NCBI GenBank assembly: GCA_964404985.1
Contig: CAYOMD010000011.1
Coordinates: 1-64,000, forward strand
DNA length: 64,000 nt
Origin: Hankyongella sp964404985
GTDB taxonomy: Bacteria > Pseudomonadota > Alphaproteobacteria > Sphingomonadales > Sphingomonadaceae
Reading direction: 5' to 3'
Made by a program: the position numbers and the translations under genes. Below, piece by piece: positions 16,243 through 24,468 of the stretch. The notes below the pieces were generated by a model. It was not told the DNA's origin and made no database searches. It was given only the letters and a program-made list of their open reading frames with translations. Position 1 is the first letter of the stretch; each line of letters opens with the position of its first letter.

Positions 16243-17528
16243 TGTCCGGTCATCAGGTCGCGGGCAAAGGCCACCGCCTGCACGTCCGGCGCGAGGCGTG
16301 CGGCAGCACTCTTCGGGATCAGCAGGGTCGCGGCACCGCGCTGGCTGAGCGCCCCGGCGATGGTGCGCGCCCGGCTGCCGGCACCCCAGAACAGGTCAAA
16401 GCGGTTCGGCCCCTTGATCGCGCCGCCGGTATCCTGCGCCACCATCAACCGGGCAAACGGGATGACTTTCCTGACGTCCGCCGGGTCCGGGTGCCGGGTG
16501 TCCAGCCACAGCGGCGCACCGAGCGGCACGAACGCCGGGTCCGCCGCGACCGACACCTCGCCGATCAGCGGGACGCCAAGCGCACCGATCGGGCCATCGA
16601 GCGCCGGGTCGAGCGCGCGGAAGAATACATAGGATTTGTTCTCGCGCATCAGGGCCTTGCCCGGTTCCGGGTTGGCCTTCAGCCAGCGGATGATGCCATC
16701 CATGGTGGCCTCGCCGGGGGCGAGCGCATTCTGCTCGCGCAGGCGTTTGCCGATGCCGACATAGCCATGGCCGTTCTGCCCGTCATAGCCGACGCGCAGG
16801 ATCGTGCCATCCGGCAGCCGGACCCGGCCAGAGCCCTGGATTTGCAGGAAAAACACTTCATGGGGGTCAGCAGCCCACGCGAGTTCCAGCCCGCGCCCGG
16901 CCAGTGCGCCATCCTCGATCGCCGCGCGGTCGAAGAAGGGTTTCAGTGCCTGGTCCTTGACGGCACCGCGGATAACCCTGCCGTTCAGATCCTTGGCGAA
17001 GTCGCCGAGGTTGGCATCGACCAGCTCCGGCGGGCGGCGATAGAGCGGCACCGCAAAGTCGGCGGATGGGGCCAGCGCGCCGGCGAGTTCCAGCTCGAAA
17101 TAGCCGGTGTTCAACCCGGAGCCATCTCCGACGATGATGGCCGTAAAATTATCCTCGAAGAAACGGCGTGCCGCCGCGTCATCGGGATTGACCGGCAGGG
17201 CAGCGCAGGGGGCCTGCCAGTCGGCGGGCTGGGTCAGGCCGCTGCGATCCTCCCGCCGCATCAATGCTTTGCAGGACCGGGCGAGTGCCCTCAGAGCAAG
17301 CGCCTGGCCACCGTTCGTCCAGCCGGGCAGTTCGGCGAGCCCCGGACCCATGGCAACACCCAGCTCCTGCGCGGACTTGGGCAGGGGCGGCGGCACTGGT
17401 GGTTGCGGCTGCTGCGGTGCTTCAACCGGCGCGACAGGGGCAGTGGGGTGCGATGGCACGCTGGCGGGCGTCGCGCACCCGGCCAGTGTGGCCAGCCCGA
17501 GCAGTGCCAGAACGCGCAGGCGCATCAC
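16239..17528 (-). CDS. mltA: Membrane-bound lytic murein transglycosylase A
   Basis: The lipoprotein signal is clear (RVLALLGLATLAGC, lipobox LAGC), followed by a Pro-rich spacer. The MltA barrel and 3D domain follow: NTGYFELELAGALAPS, VFFLQIQGSGRVRLPDG, GYVGIGKRLREQNAL, and the late VAQDTGGAIKGPNRFDLFWG with its catalytic Asp region. The length of 429 residues is normal. It cleaves peptidoglycan strands at the outer membrane, forming 1,6-anhydro ends. It sits between Tim44-domain and smr genes with 4-bp overlaps. Confidence 0.94.
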   Translation of the reverse strand: MMRLRVLALLGLATLAGCATPASVPSHPTAPVAPVEAPQQPQPPVPPPLPKSAQELGVAMGPGLAELPGWTNGGQALALRALARSCKALMRREDRSGLTQPADWQAPCAALPVNPDDAAARRFFEDNFTAIIVGDGSGLNTGYFELELAGALAPSADFAVPLYRRPPELVDANLGDFAKDLNGRVIRGAVKDQALKPFFDRAAIEDGALAGRGLELAWAADPHEVFFLQIQGSGRVRLPDGTILRVGYDGQNGHGYVGIGKRLREQNALAPGEATMDGIIRWLKANPEPGKALMRENKSYVFFRALDPALDGPIGALGVPLIGEVSVAADPAFVPLGAPLWLDTRHPDPADVRKVIPFARLMVAQDTGGAIKGPNRFDLFWGAGSRARTIAGALSQRGAATLLIPKSAAARLAPDVQAVAFARDLMTGQ

Positions 17529-18163
17529 TCTTCGGTGTCGGTTGCCGTGAGCAGCCAGACAGGGTCGGCGGCGTGGGTGTTGCGGCTGAAGGTCCAGACA
17601 TCGTGGGTCTCGAGCGTCTCGCCGGGGGCACCCTCGACCACCGCTCCGGCGGCATTCCGGGTCAGCGCGGAGATCCGGGAGTCGAAGCGCACGGCGATTT
17701 CCGCCATCGTGCCATCCAGGGCTGCGCTCACATACTCTGCGCGGTCGATGCTGATGAGGCTGTTCTCGACGCTCAGGCCGTCGGCAGCACGGGCATCGAG
17801 CACCTGTTCGAACTGGGCCAGCACATCATCTGCGACATAGGGCCTCAACTCGGCGCGGTCGCCCCGCCAGAACGCTTCCAGGATGTGGCGGTAGGCGGCC
17901 TGCGACTTGTTCAGGAAGTCATCCGGGTCAAAATTGCGGTCAGCCTGGGCAATGGCCTGGAACGGTTCGCGGACCACTGCCGGCCACTCGCCGCCGAAGC
18001 CACGACCGGCTGGGCGTTTCTCCGCCATGCGGGGTGGCACGGGTGGCTCACCGGGAAAACCATCGCGTACAGGCTTTTCCTCGCCGGTGCGGCGGCCCAG
18101 CACACTCACCAGGCGCAAGGCGATAAAACCTGCCAACATGGCCAGAAACACGATTTCGATCAT
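17525..18163 (-). CDS. Tim44/TimA-domain membrane protein
   Basis: This 212-residue protein has a single N-terminal membrane segment (IEIVFLAMLAGFIALRLVSVLG) and a C-terminal Tim44-like domain (FLNKSQAAYRHILEAFWRGD, LRPYVADDVLAQFEQVLDAR). This is the bacterial form (TimA) of the domain of mitochondrial Tim44. It lies divergent to secB across a 232-bp promoter region, an arrangement that recurs in alphaproteobacteria; a role in membrane-protein quality or transport is inferred. Confidence 0.88.
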   Translation of the reverse strand: MIEIVFLAMLAGFIALRLVSVLGRRTGEEKPVRDGFPGEPPVPPRMAEKRPAGRGFGGEWPAVVREPFQAIAQADRNFDPDDFLNKSQAAYRHILEAFWRGDRAELRPYVADDVLAQFEQVLDARAADGLSVENSLISIDRAEYVSAALDGTMAEIAVRFDSRISALTRNAAGAVVEGAPGETLETHDVWTFSRNTHAADPVWLLTATDTEE

Positions 18164-18395
18164 GAGTGCGTCCGTCGCTCCAGAGGGTTTGCGCCGCTAA
18201 CCGGCACACGCATTACATATGATGTTCGTTTTGTCAGCCAACACCTTATGGCTGACACGATTAACTCCACCATAACAACTCGCGTGCGTGCGGTCCATCC
18301 GGTCACGAAGGGGTTAGGCGCGGACTGCTCTCGGCTTGCCAGCCCCAAGCTGCGCATGATAGCGCCGAACGCATTATACCCAGCAAGGACCAGAC

Positions 18396-18869
18396 ATGAC
18401 CGACGACATTGATCCCGCCCCGCAGCCCCAAGGACCGCAAGTCGGCTTCCTGGCCCAGTATGTCAAAGACCTCTCGTTCGAGCACCCCAATGCCCCGCGT
18501 TCGCTGCAAGGCGGCGAGGGCGAGCCGCGGATCGACGTGAATGTGGGCGTCGGGTCGCAGCCGCTGTCCGACTCTGTCTATGAGGTCGAACTCAAGATCC
18601 GTGCGGTGGCGCGCAATGCGGAACTGACCCTGTTCATCGCCGACCTGACCTATGCAGGCCTGTTCGCGCTCGGCGGTTTCCCGGCCGACCAGCTGGACCT
18701 GTTCCTGCGCATCGAAGGCCCGCGGCTGCTGTTCCCGTTTGCCCGGCGCATCCTGTCGGATGTGACCCGCGACGGTGGCTTCCCGCCACTGCTGCTCGAT
18801 CCGATGGATTTCGGGGCGCTCTACATCCAGTCCATGCAGCAACAGCAGGCTGAAACGCCGCTTCAGTGA
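18396..18869 (+). CDS. secB: Protein-export chaperone SecB
   Basis: This 157-residue protein has the SecB core: FLAQYVKDLSFEHPNAPRSL near the start, YEVELKIRAVARNAELTLFI, and the late RRILSDVTRDGGFPPLLLDP. SecB forms a cytoplasmic tetramer that keeps precursors unfolded and hands them to SecA. The stop overlaps the GTG start of murJ by 4 bp. It is read away from the Tim44-domain gene, with a 232-bp shared upstream region in which I see no further gene. Confidence 0.95.
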   Translation: MTDDIDPAPQPQGPQVGFLAQYVKDLSFEHPNAPRSLQGGEGEPRIDVNVGVGSQPLSDSVYEVELKIRAVARNAELTLFIADLTYAGLFALGGFPADQLDLFLRIEGPRLLFPFARRILSDVTRDGGFPPLLLDPMDFGALYIQSMQQQQAETPLQ

Positions 18870-20362
18870 GCGATCACCAGGGCTCGCTCGGGCGCAGTGC
18901 GGCAACCGTTAGCGCCCTGACCCTGGGCAGCCGCATCCTCGGCTTCGTCCGCGACATGGCGCTGGCCCGGCTGATCGGGGCCGGCCCGGTCGCCGATGCG
19001 TTGTTCCTGGCCTTGCGTGTGCCGGAACTCATGCGCCGGCTGGTGGCAGAGGGGGCGGTGGCAGCGGCACTGGCGCCTGCGGTACAGGCGGCCCGGCATG
19101 CTGGCGGCCCCACGGCAGCAGCGCAGCTGGTGAGTGCTGCGCTGGGCGTGGTGCTGCCGCTGGCCTTGCTCGTCAGTGCGCTGGCGGCCCTGGCCGCGCC
19201 GGGCATAGCAGCAGCACTCGGCGGGCCAGACCCGCGGTTGACGGCAATTTTGCTGGCCGCTGTCGCGCCGTTTCTGGGGGCGACGCTGGTCAGTGCGCTG
19301 CTGGGGGCGCTGCTCAACGGTCTCAACCGGTTTGCGTGTGTGGCCGCCATGCCGGTGCTGCTCAATCTGGTGCTGCTTATGGCACTCGCGCTGGCTCCCA
19401 GTGACCAGGTGGCACTTGCCCGCTGGCAGGCAGGCGCGATGGCACTTGGCGGCCTGGTCCAGGCGGTGGTGCTGGCGGTTGCCTGCCGGGGTTTTGGCCT
19501 GCGCCTGAGCCTACCCGGCTTGCCGGGGCTTGCAACCCTCAGTGCGATCGGCCGGGCGCTGCTGCCAGCGGTGGTCAGCATCGGGCTGTACCAGCTTTTG
19601 CAGTTCATCGGCGGGGTCATCGCGGCGCGCAGCGGCCCCGGCGCGGTCGCCCACCTGCACTTTGCGGACCGTTTCGTGCAACTGCCGCTTGGCGTGCTCG
19701 GGATCGGCATCAGCACAGCCCTGACCCAGACCCTGGCCGCGCAAGCGGCTGCGGGTTCAACGGAATCGCCGGCCGAATCGCAAGCACTGGAGGCAACGCT
19801 GGCGATTGCACTGCCGGCGGGTGCCGCGCTGGCGCTGATCGCCCCGGAGATCGTGCGCGCGGTCTATCAAGGGGGCGCGTTCGGGGCCGATGCGACCCGT
19901 GCGACCGCACAGACTCTGGCAGTGCTGGCCGGCGGGTTGCCCGGCTTCGTGCTGGCCCGCGTGCTGATGGCGCGGTGCTTCGCCCTGGCCCGTCATGCAG
20001 TGCTGGTGCGCAGTGGCGTGCTGGCGCTGGCGGTGTTCGGGGTGGTGATCGTGTTTGCCACATCGGTTGCCGGCACAGTGCCGGTTGCCGCTGCCATCAG
20101 TCTGGGCGGCTGGGCCCAGTGCGTGGGCTTGTGGCGGCGCGGGGTGCTGCGCCCGCAGCAGATATGGCGGCTGGTGCGGCTGGGTCTGGCGACCGGCATC
20201 ATGGCGCTCGGTCTGCTTGGCCTGAAGCCGTTGGCCGCCCTTCTGTCGCCGGTGGCCGCACTCGGCCTGCTGGTGGCGGGCGGGCTGGGGGTCTACGCGC
20301 TCGCCGCCCGGCTGCTGTGCGGCTACAAGGCTTGGGACTTGTGGCGGGCGCTCAAGCACTGA
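18866..20362 (+). CDS. murJ: Lipid II flippase MurJ
   Basis: This 498-residue MVF-family protein starts with SAATVSALTLGSRILGFVRD, the conserved first helix, and has about 14 hydrophobic segments through to the C-terminus. Charged residues in the central cavity are kept (RDMALARLIGAGPVADALFL, LHFADRFVQLPLGVLGIGIS). MurJ moves lipid II across the inner membrane for peptidoglycan synthesis. The start is GTG and is coupled to secB by a 4-bp overlap. Confidence 0.94.
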   Translation: MSDHQGSLGRSAATVSALTLGSRILGFVRDMALARLIGAGPVADALFLALRVPELMRRLVAEGAVAAALAPAVQAARHAGGPTAAAQLVSAALGVVLPLALLVSALAALAAPGIAAALGGPDPRLTAILLAAVAPFLGATLVSALLGALLNGLNRFACVAAMPVLLNLVLLMALALAPSDQVALARWQAGAMALGGLVQAVVLAVACRGFGLRLSLPGLPGLATLSAIGRALLPAVVSIGLYQLLQFIGGVIAARSGPGAVAHLHFADRFVQLPLGVLGIGISTALTQTLAAQAAAGSTESPAESQALEATLAIALPAGAALALIAPEIVRAVYQGGAFGADATRATAQTLAVLAGGLPGFVLARVLMARCFALARHAVLVRSGVLALAVFGVVIVFATSVAGTVPVAAAISLGGWAQCVGLWRRGVLRPQQIWRLVRLGLATGIMALGLLGLKPLAALLSPVAALGLLVAGGLGVYALAARLLCGYKAWDLWRALKH

Positions 20363-20494
20363 CCCACTGCCATGCCAAAGCCGGCGCTTGTTATTTCGTC
20401 TGGCGCATGCTGGTGTGACAACCGACAGCGGAGGATCGCGTGCGCTCAACCGCAGGGGTGAGATCGTGGTGCGAAGTCCAAAGGGAGTGCGGTG

Positions 20495-21082
20495 ATGCGT
20501 ATTTTCGTCATGGCGGCGGCGGTCGCCCTGAGCCTTTCAGCCTGCGGTGAAGCCGCCCCGAAGAGACCGGCAGGAGCTGGGCTAAAGGCGCAGGCCATGC
20601 CCAAAGTCCCCGGTGCAGTCCCGCCTGAGGGCTGTCCTGGCTTTGATCCGAAACAAAACGCACAACAGAACGCGAAGCGCACCGGGGCTTTCCTGAAGAA
20701 CGAAGCACTGGCCGCCGCTGAGCGTGCCCGCATTATCGCTGAGTTGACGGCAACGCTGAACGCGTTACCGGCGTGGGCTCCGGTCTACCCTTGCGCATTT
20801 CTGCTGAGCGCGGACACGCCCCCCGATGGTTCGGGTATTCTGCAGTTGACCTTTGAGCTTGATGAGGATGCGCCAACCGTCGCGGCGTTCTACACACAGC
20901 AGTTTCAGGGCAAGGGCATGGTGACCTCGAACGTTGAGCGTGGCAACGGCCCGGTTGTACACACAGTGAACGTTGAAGGCCCGCTAGGGATCATCGACGT
21001 GCACATCCAGGAGTTCCCGGCCGAGAATGGCATAGCCCCGCCCTTGTCCATCGTCCTGCGTGCCGAGGGGCTGCCGGTCTGA
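20495..21082 (+). CDS. Lipoprotein of unknown function
   Basis: The protein of 195 residues has a lipoprotein signal (RIFVMAAAVALSLSAC, lipobox LSAC). An AGGGAG lies 7 bp upstream of the ATG at 20495, which decides against the GTG at 20492. The mature part has a Pro/Lys-rich spacer and a C-terminal half of mixed beta/alpha character (ILQLTFELDEDAPTVAAFYT, and GNGPVVHTVNVEGPLGIIDV). I recognise no family. It stands alone, 130 bp after murJ and just before the repeat-rich edge of the island. Confidence 0.75.
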   Translation: MRIFVMAAAVALSLSACGEAAPKRPAGAGLKAQAMPKVPGAVPPEGCPGFDPKQNAQQNAKRTGAFLKNEALAAAERARIIAELTATLNALPAWAPVYPCAFLLSADTPPDGSGILQLTFELDEDAPTVAAFYTQQFQGKGMVTSNVERGNGPVVHTVNVEGPLGIIDVHIQEFPAENGIAPPLSIVLRAEGLPV

Positions 21083-21114
21083 CCGGCTTAAGTGTCTGAT
21101 AATATTTGATGGAA

Positions 21115-21209
21115 TCGTCATTGCGAGGAGCCGCAGGCGACGCGGCAATCCAGCGTCCATGGTTTTTTTGCTGGATCGCCACGACTGCAGGGCAGTCTCG
21201 CGATGACGA
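21115..21209. repeat. Palindromic extragenic repeat (alphaproteobacterial REP/MITE-like)
   Basis: A 95-bp imperfect palindrome starts TCGTCATTGCGAGGAGCCGC and ends CTCGCGATGACGA, with a GCTGGATCGCCAC arm facing GGCAATCCAGC. Elements with this CGTCATTGCGAG...CGATGACG signature are spread widely in alphaproteobacterial intergenic DNA. It would form a long hairpin after the lipoprotein gene and may also end its transcript. Confidence 0.8.
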
Positions 21210-21386
21210 ACGGGTCAAAGTGAAGTCACTACTCTACAGGCAGAGACATCACCCTCCTCGTTCGTGTCGAGGCACGTCGCGACACGTCCAGATGATGCAG
21301 GCGACGCTTAGGCGAAATGGCGCGGCTGAGCGGAGCGAAGTCGAACCCGCGGGTTGGGTTGGCGGGCGGCAACCCGCAATCAAAGG

Positions 21387-21404
21387 TGGTGCCCAGAAGA
21401 GGAC
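21387..21404. other. Left attachment site (attL-like)
   Basis: TGGTGCCCAGAAGAGGAC matches TGGTGCCCAGGAGAGGAC at 27767-27784, the 3' end of tRNA-Leu including CCA, in 17 of 18 bases and in the same orientation. This is the expected remnant of the target after site-specific integration into a tRNA 3' end. Confidence 0.8.
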
Positions 21405-21416
21405 AAACAAGTAAAA

Positions 21417-21439
21417 AGTAAGTATTTGATATACTTACT
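21417..21439. promoter_or_regulatory. Inverted repeat just inside the island left end
   Basis: AGTAAGTAT and ATACTTACT form a perfect 9-bp inverted repeat with a TTGAT spacer, 12 bp inside the left att copy. It may be a binding site for the integrase or an excision factor, or an operator; no T-run follows that would suggest a terminator. Confidence 0.4.
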
Positions 21440-21730
21440 ATCTACACATTTCGAAGATTGAAATGCCACTTGCCATGCCCCCAAGTCTGAATTGCTTACA
21501 AGATTTGGGTCTCTAAGCACTGTTTCAGGCACATTCATCATGTATCACGGTGTATCGTTCCAATGCAAGCTTTTTGGTTCGATTTATTTGTGCCTACTTG
21601 TTGCAATACGTACCGGTTTTGTGTCCTCGCGGTTCGATCGCGCCATTGGCATGGCGCCTTCGGCCATGAGCCGCTGACCATGCTCCCCCAGTCGAAGATC
21701 TATCGAAATGGGCAAGGTGATCCTCTGCAG

Positions 21731-21764
21731 GGTATATTGCAGAGTTATACCTTCCAGGGTATAC
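21731..21764 (+). promoter_or_regulatory. GGTATA operator boxes upstream of the HipB-like gene
   Basis: GGTATA (21731-21736) and TATACC (21746-21751) form an inverted pair, and a further GGTATAC lies at 21758-21764. They end 20 bp before the HTH gene start and just before its GGAGG. Such pairs fit autoregulation by a HipB-type dimer. Confidence 0.5.
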
Positions 21765-21784
21765 GGGGGCCAACGGAGGCAGTG

Positions 21785-22030
21785 ATGGATCAGCTTGTAA
21801 GACTGCCGAGGCAGCTAGGCGCAATCATCCAGAGTGCGCGTTTGCGGCAGGGGATGACCCAGTCAGAGCTGGCCGGCATTTCCGGCACACAGCAGAAAAC
21901 CATATCAGCCATCGAGAACGGCAGCGTCGGAGTAAAGCTCGGCACGCTGCTCCGCGTGATCGGGAGCCTCGATCTTGATATCAAGATCGGGCCGCGAGAG
22001 CGTGGCCCTGCCATTGAGGATGTCTTCTGA
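21785..22030 (+). CDS. XRE-family regulator, HipB-like
   Basis: This 81-residue protein is almost only a helix-turn-helix: LGAIIQSARLRQGMTQSELA, GISGTQQKTISAIENG, then LLRVIGSLDLDIKI, the layout of HipB/Y4mF-type antitoxins. The ATG at 21785 has GGAGG at 21775-21779. No hipA-like kinase gene follows; the next gene is an AbiEi-type antitoxin. It could be an orphan antitoxin or the regulator of the island. Confidence 0.8.
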   Translation: MDQLVRLPRQLGAIIQSARLRQGMTQSELAGISGTQQKTISAIENGSVGVKLGTLLRVIGSLDLDIKIGPRERGPAIEDVF

Positions 22031-22100
22031 GGCCAATCCATATAGCTTTTGCGTCATTGATGCCCCATTGCGTCAGGCCGCACGCATATGATATTTTTCC

Positions 22101-22125
22101 TCGGACAATATTTCATTTTGTCCGA
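22101..22125 (+). promoter_or_regulatory. Operator palindrome of the first AbiEi-type gene
   Basis: TCGGACAA and TTGTCCGA form a perfect 8-bp inverted repeat with a 9-bp AT-rich spacer, ending 14 bp before the ATG at 22140. AbiEi antitoxins are known to repress their own operon by binding inverted repeats, so this is a likely operator. Confidence 0.6.
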
Positions 22126-22139
22126 TGTAAAGTATCAGA

Positions 22140-22784
22140 ATGATCGAACTGCAGACCCAAAAGGACAAGGCCGTAGCGCTGCTCACGCAGCGAACCATGA
22201 TGCGCGCCTACGAACTCAAAGCGGAAGGGGTGACCGCAGCGACGCTAGCCAGAGCGGTAAGCGATGGTGAAATCATCAGGGCAGGCCGGGGCCTTTATCA
22301 GCTCCCCGATGGCGGCGACAGCGCGCACATGGCCCTTGCCGAAGTGAGCAAGCGTATCCCTGATGGTGTTATCTGTCTGGTGTCGGCACTGACCTATCAC
22401 GACCTCACGGATCAGATGCCACGCCAGGTCTGGGTGGCCATCGGTGCCAAGGACTGGGCCCCGAGGGTCGATTATCCGAAGGTGCGCATCGTCCGCCTCC
22501 GCGAGCCCTATCTCGGTTATGGAATTGAGCGCCACACCATCGCCGGGGTCGAGGTGGCAATCTACTCAGTCGCCAAATCGCTGGCAGACGCGTTTCGAAA
22601 CGCACGGCTTGTTGATCGCTCCGTGGCAATTGAAAGTCTGCGCAGCGCGATCGAGCAGCACAAGGCGACGCCTGCCGAGATTGCACAGGCAGCGCAGGAT
22701 TGCGGAGCATGGAAGATCATGCGCCCCTATCTCGAGGCCCTGGTGCAGAATGGCCAGCCTGGCCATTTTTGGGCTCACAGGTGA
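22140..22784 (+). CDS. AbiEi-family antitoxin-like protein (type IV toxin-antitoxin)
   Basis: This 214-residue protein has the N-terminal winged-helix part of AbiEi (MRAYELKAEGVTAATLARAV then GEIIRAGRGLYQLP, the typical RxGRGxY turn) and a C-terminal domain (VICLVSALTYHDLTDQMPRQ, VEVAIYSVAKSLADAFRNAR). AbiEi proteins repress their operon and counter AbiEii nucleotidyltransferases. The partner usually follows directly; here the next gene is 175 bp away and is another antitoxin-like gene, so this copy may be unpaired or may have lost its toxin. Confidence 0.85.
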   Translation: MIELQTQKDKAVALLTQRTMMRAYELKAEGVTAATLARAVSDGEIIRAGRGLYQLPDGGDSAHMALAEVSKRIPDGVICLVSALTYHDLTDQMPRQVWVAIGAKDWAPRVDYPKVRIVRLREPYLGYGIERHTIAGVEVAIYSVAKSLADAFRNARLVDRSVAIESLRSAIEQHKATPAEIAQAAQDCGAWKIMRPYLEALVQNGQPGHFWAHR

Positions 22785-22914
22785 GTGGACTTGATCGCAT
22801 TTCGCCATGGCTTTGGATTTTGCCTCGACTGAAAGCGATAGGGAGCTTTGAGTGTTTTGATCAGCTTTCATGTTTATATATAGATAGGTAGGGTCGATAT
22901 AGCCGATCTTGCTT

Positions 22915-22942
22915 GTTAGAAAAAATGATGCTATTTTCTAAC
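22915..22942 (+). promoter_or_regulatory. Operator palindrome of the second antitoxin/AbiEii unit
   Basis: GTTAGAAAA and TTTTCTAAC form a perfect 9-bp inverted repeat with a 10-bp spacer. AAGGA (22946-22950) and the ATG at 22959 follow. It differs in sequence from the operator at 22101-22125, so the two units should be controlled separately. Confidence 0.6.
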
Positions 22943-22958
22943 AGAAAGGATTGGACAG

Positions 22959-23567
22959 ATGGCTGCCGTTGCCGACAGCATCATCAAGCGCGTACGAGGG
23001 AAGGGGCGAGGTTGGGCCTTTACGCCCAAGGATTTCCTCGACCTCGGTACACGCGCATCTGTTGATATGGCGCTGACCCGTCTGACGCAATCCGGCCACA
23101 TCCGCCGGATCGGGCGAGGCCTTTACGACTATCCGAAGCTTCATGACCGTTTGGGCGCGCTAACGCCCGAGGCCGATGCAATCGCGCAGGCAGTGGCCAC
23201 TCAAGGTGGCGACAAGCTCGTTCGATCAGGAGCGCAAGCGGCCAATCGCCTCGGACTCTCCACCCAGGTCCCGGCAAAGGCAAGCTATGCGACAAGCGGG
23301 CCAACGCGCGTGAAGAAGGTCGCAGGTCGCACGATTGCGCTCAAGCGATCGCGCGCGCCCATCCTCGACAGCGCCTTTCCCCGCGCCAATGCTGTGCTGC
23401 AAATGCTGGCCCATGCCGGCAAGGCGAACGTCGATGATGATCTCATTCAGCGTCTCGCAGCGGGCATCGATGACCGCGATTTGCAGGCGCTCAGAAAGGC
23501 GCAGGCACAGATGCCAAGCTGGATGAGTGATGCCGTTTTCAAGATGAGCGCAGCGCGGCATGGATGA
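22959..23567 (+). CDS. DUF6088/AbiEi-like antitoxin
   Basis: This 202-residue protein has an N-terminal winged helix (GRGWAFTPKDFLDLGTRASV then LTQSGHIRRIGRGLYDYPK, with the RxGRGxYxYP motif) and a domain with VRSGAQAANRLGLSTQVPAK and RTIALKRSRAPILDS. This is the DUF6088 type that comes before AbiEii toxins. It overlaps the toxin start by 8 bp, as expected for a cotranslated antitoxin-toxin pair, and is preceded by its own operator. Confidence 0.87.
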   Translation: MAAVADSIIKRVRGKGRGWAFTPKDFLDLGTRASVDMALTRLTQSGHIRRIGRGLYDYPKLHDRLGALTPEADAIAQAVATQGGDKLVRSGAQAANRLGLSTQVPAKASYATSGPTRVKKVAGRTIALKRSRAPILDSAFPRANAVLQMLAHAGKANVDDDLIQRLAAGIDDRDLQALRKAQAQMPSWMSDAVFKMSAARHG

Positions 23568-24468
23568 ATTTGCCCTGCGGCCTGACGATGATCGTTTCGC
23601 ATTCATCAGCGAGGCTGCTGCACGCCGCGACGTAGCGCCGATCATCATCGAGAAGGATTTCTGGGTCTGCTGGACCTTGCGCCGCTTGCTGTCGATCCCC
23701 GGCATGGCAGACACTCTGACCTTCAAGGGCGGGACCTCGCTTTCGAAAGCTTACGGCATCATCGAACGCTTCTCCGAAGACATCGATCTCACCATTTCGC
23801 GCACCGCCCCCTCCCTCGCCGAGACCTTATCCCCGATGGATGAAGGCATTAGTGGCAAGGAGCGTATGCGGCGCACAAAAGCGCTCAAGGCGGCGGCACA
23901 AAGCTATGTGGGAGATGTCATCCTGCCCTCGCTACGCGACGCGATTGCGCAAGCGCTGGGCACACAGGATGGCTGGGACATTGCGCTCGATCCGGATGAC
24001 CAGGATGCGCAAACCATCCTGTTCCAATACCCCGTCGTGCAAGCCTTCCGCGGATTTTTCGCCGAAAGGCTCTTCAACCCTGAAGTCTTCGATACCGGGC
24101 CGTATGGCTACATAAAGCCGCGCATCAAGCTTGAATTCGGCGCGCGCGGGGAAACCGAGCCGTCCGAAACGAAAGCAATCGTTCCGTATATCGCGCAGGA
24201 ATTCCCGACCGAGTTCTCCAGCGCCGAGGTCGAAGTGGCGACCTTGTCCGTCGCCAGAACCTTCTGGGAAAAAGTGACGATCCTGCACGCGCTATATCAT
24301 GGCACCAAGCTGCTGCCGGAGATGTCCCGCCACTACTATGATACCGCCATGCTGGCGAAGAAAGGGGTGGATGCAATCGCTTTGCCCAAGAAGAAGGGTG
24401 CCCAGCTTGGATGGCCAGCGCGGTACATCTGCCACAAGATCGCCGGGAGGTTGTTAGGCGCGCTGTGA
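23560..24468 (+). CDS. AbiEii-type nucleotidyltransferase toxin with altered C-terminus
   Basis: This 302-residue protein keeps the DUF1814/AbiEii core: FKGGTSLSKAYGIIERFSED (residues 55-74) with IDL after it, KPRIKLEFGARGE, TFWEKVTILHALYHGTKL, and RHYYDTAMLAKKGVDAIA (from 257). Family members usually continue with a conserved about 60-residue end; here the last about 28 residues are Lys- and Gly-rich and unlike the family, and the DNA opposite codes for the end of another frame. The toxin looks cut by recombination, but all polymerase-like motifs remain, so it could still be active. Confidence 0.82.
   Translation: MDEFALRPDDDRFAFISEAAARRDVAPIIIEKDFWVCWTLRRLLSIPGMADTLTFKGGTSLSKAYGIIERFSEDIDLTISRTAPSLAETLSPMDEGISGKERMRRTKALKAAAQSYVGDVILPSLRDAIAQALGTQDGWDIALDPDDQDAQTILFQYPVVQAFRGFFAERLFNPEVFDTGPYGYIKPRIKLEFGARGETEPSETKAIVPYIAQEFPTEFSSAEVEVATLSVARTFWEKVTILHALYHGTKLLPEMSRHYYDTAMLAKKGVDAIALPKKKGAQLGWPARYICHKIAGRLLGAL

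Larger units (their letters stand above)
21210..21784. other. Gene-poor left edge of the tRNA-Leu island
   Basis: I find no convincing gene in these 575 bp; short open frames lack ribosome-binding sites and family likeness. It holds the left att-like repeat (21387-21404), an inverted repeat (21417-21439) and the operator boxes of the HTH gene. The part right of the att site is AT-richer than the chromosome to the left. Confidence 0.6.

Noticed and set aside
16059..17840. Long open frame (593 codons) on the plus strand across three genes
   Set aside because: It runs antisense over Smr, MltA and the Tim44-domain gene, all of which have clear motifs.
21492..21677. Short plus-strand frame at the island left end
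   Set aside because: There is no ribosome-binding site and the sequence is not protein-like; the region is better explained as leader and operator DNA.
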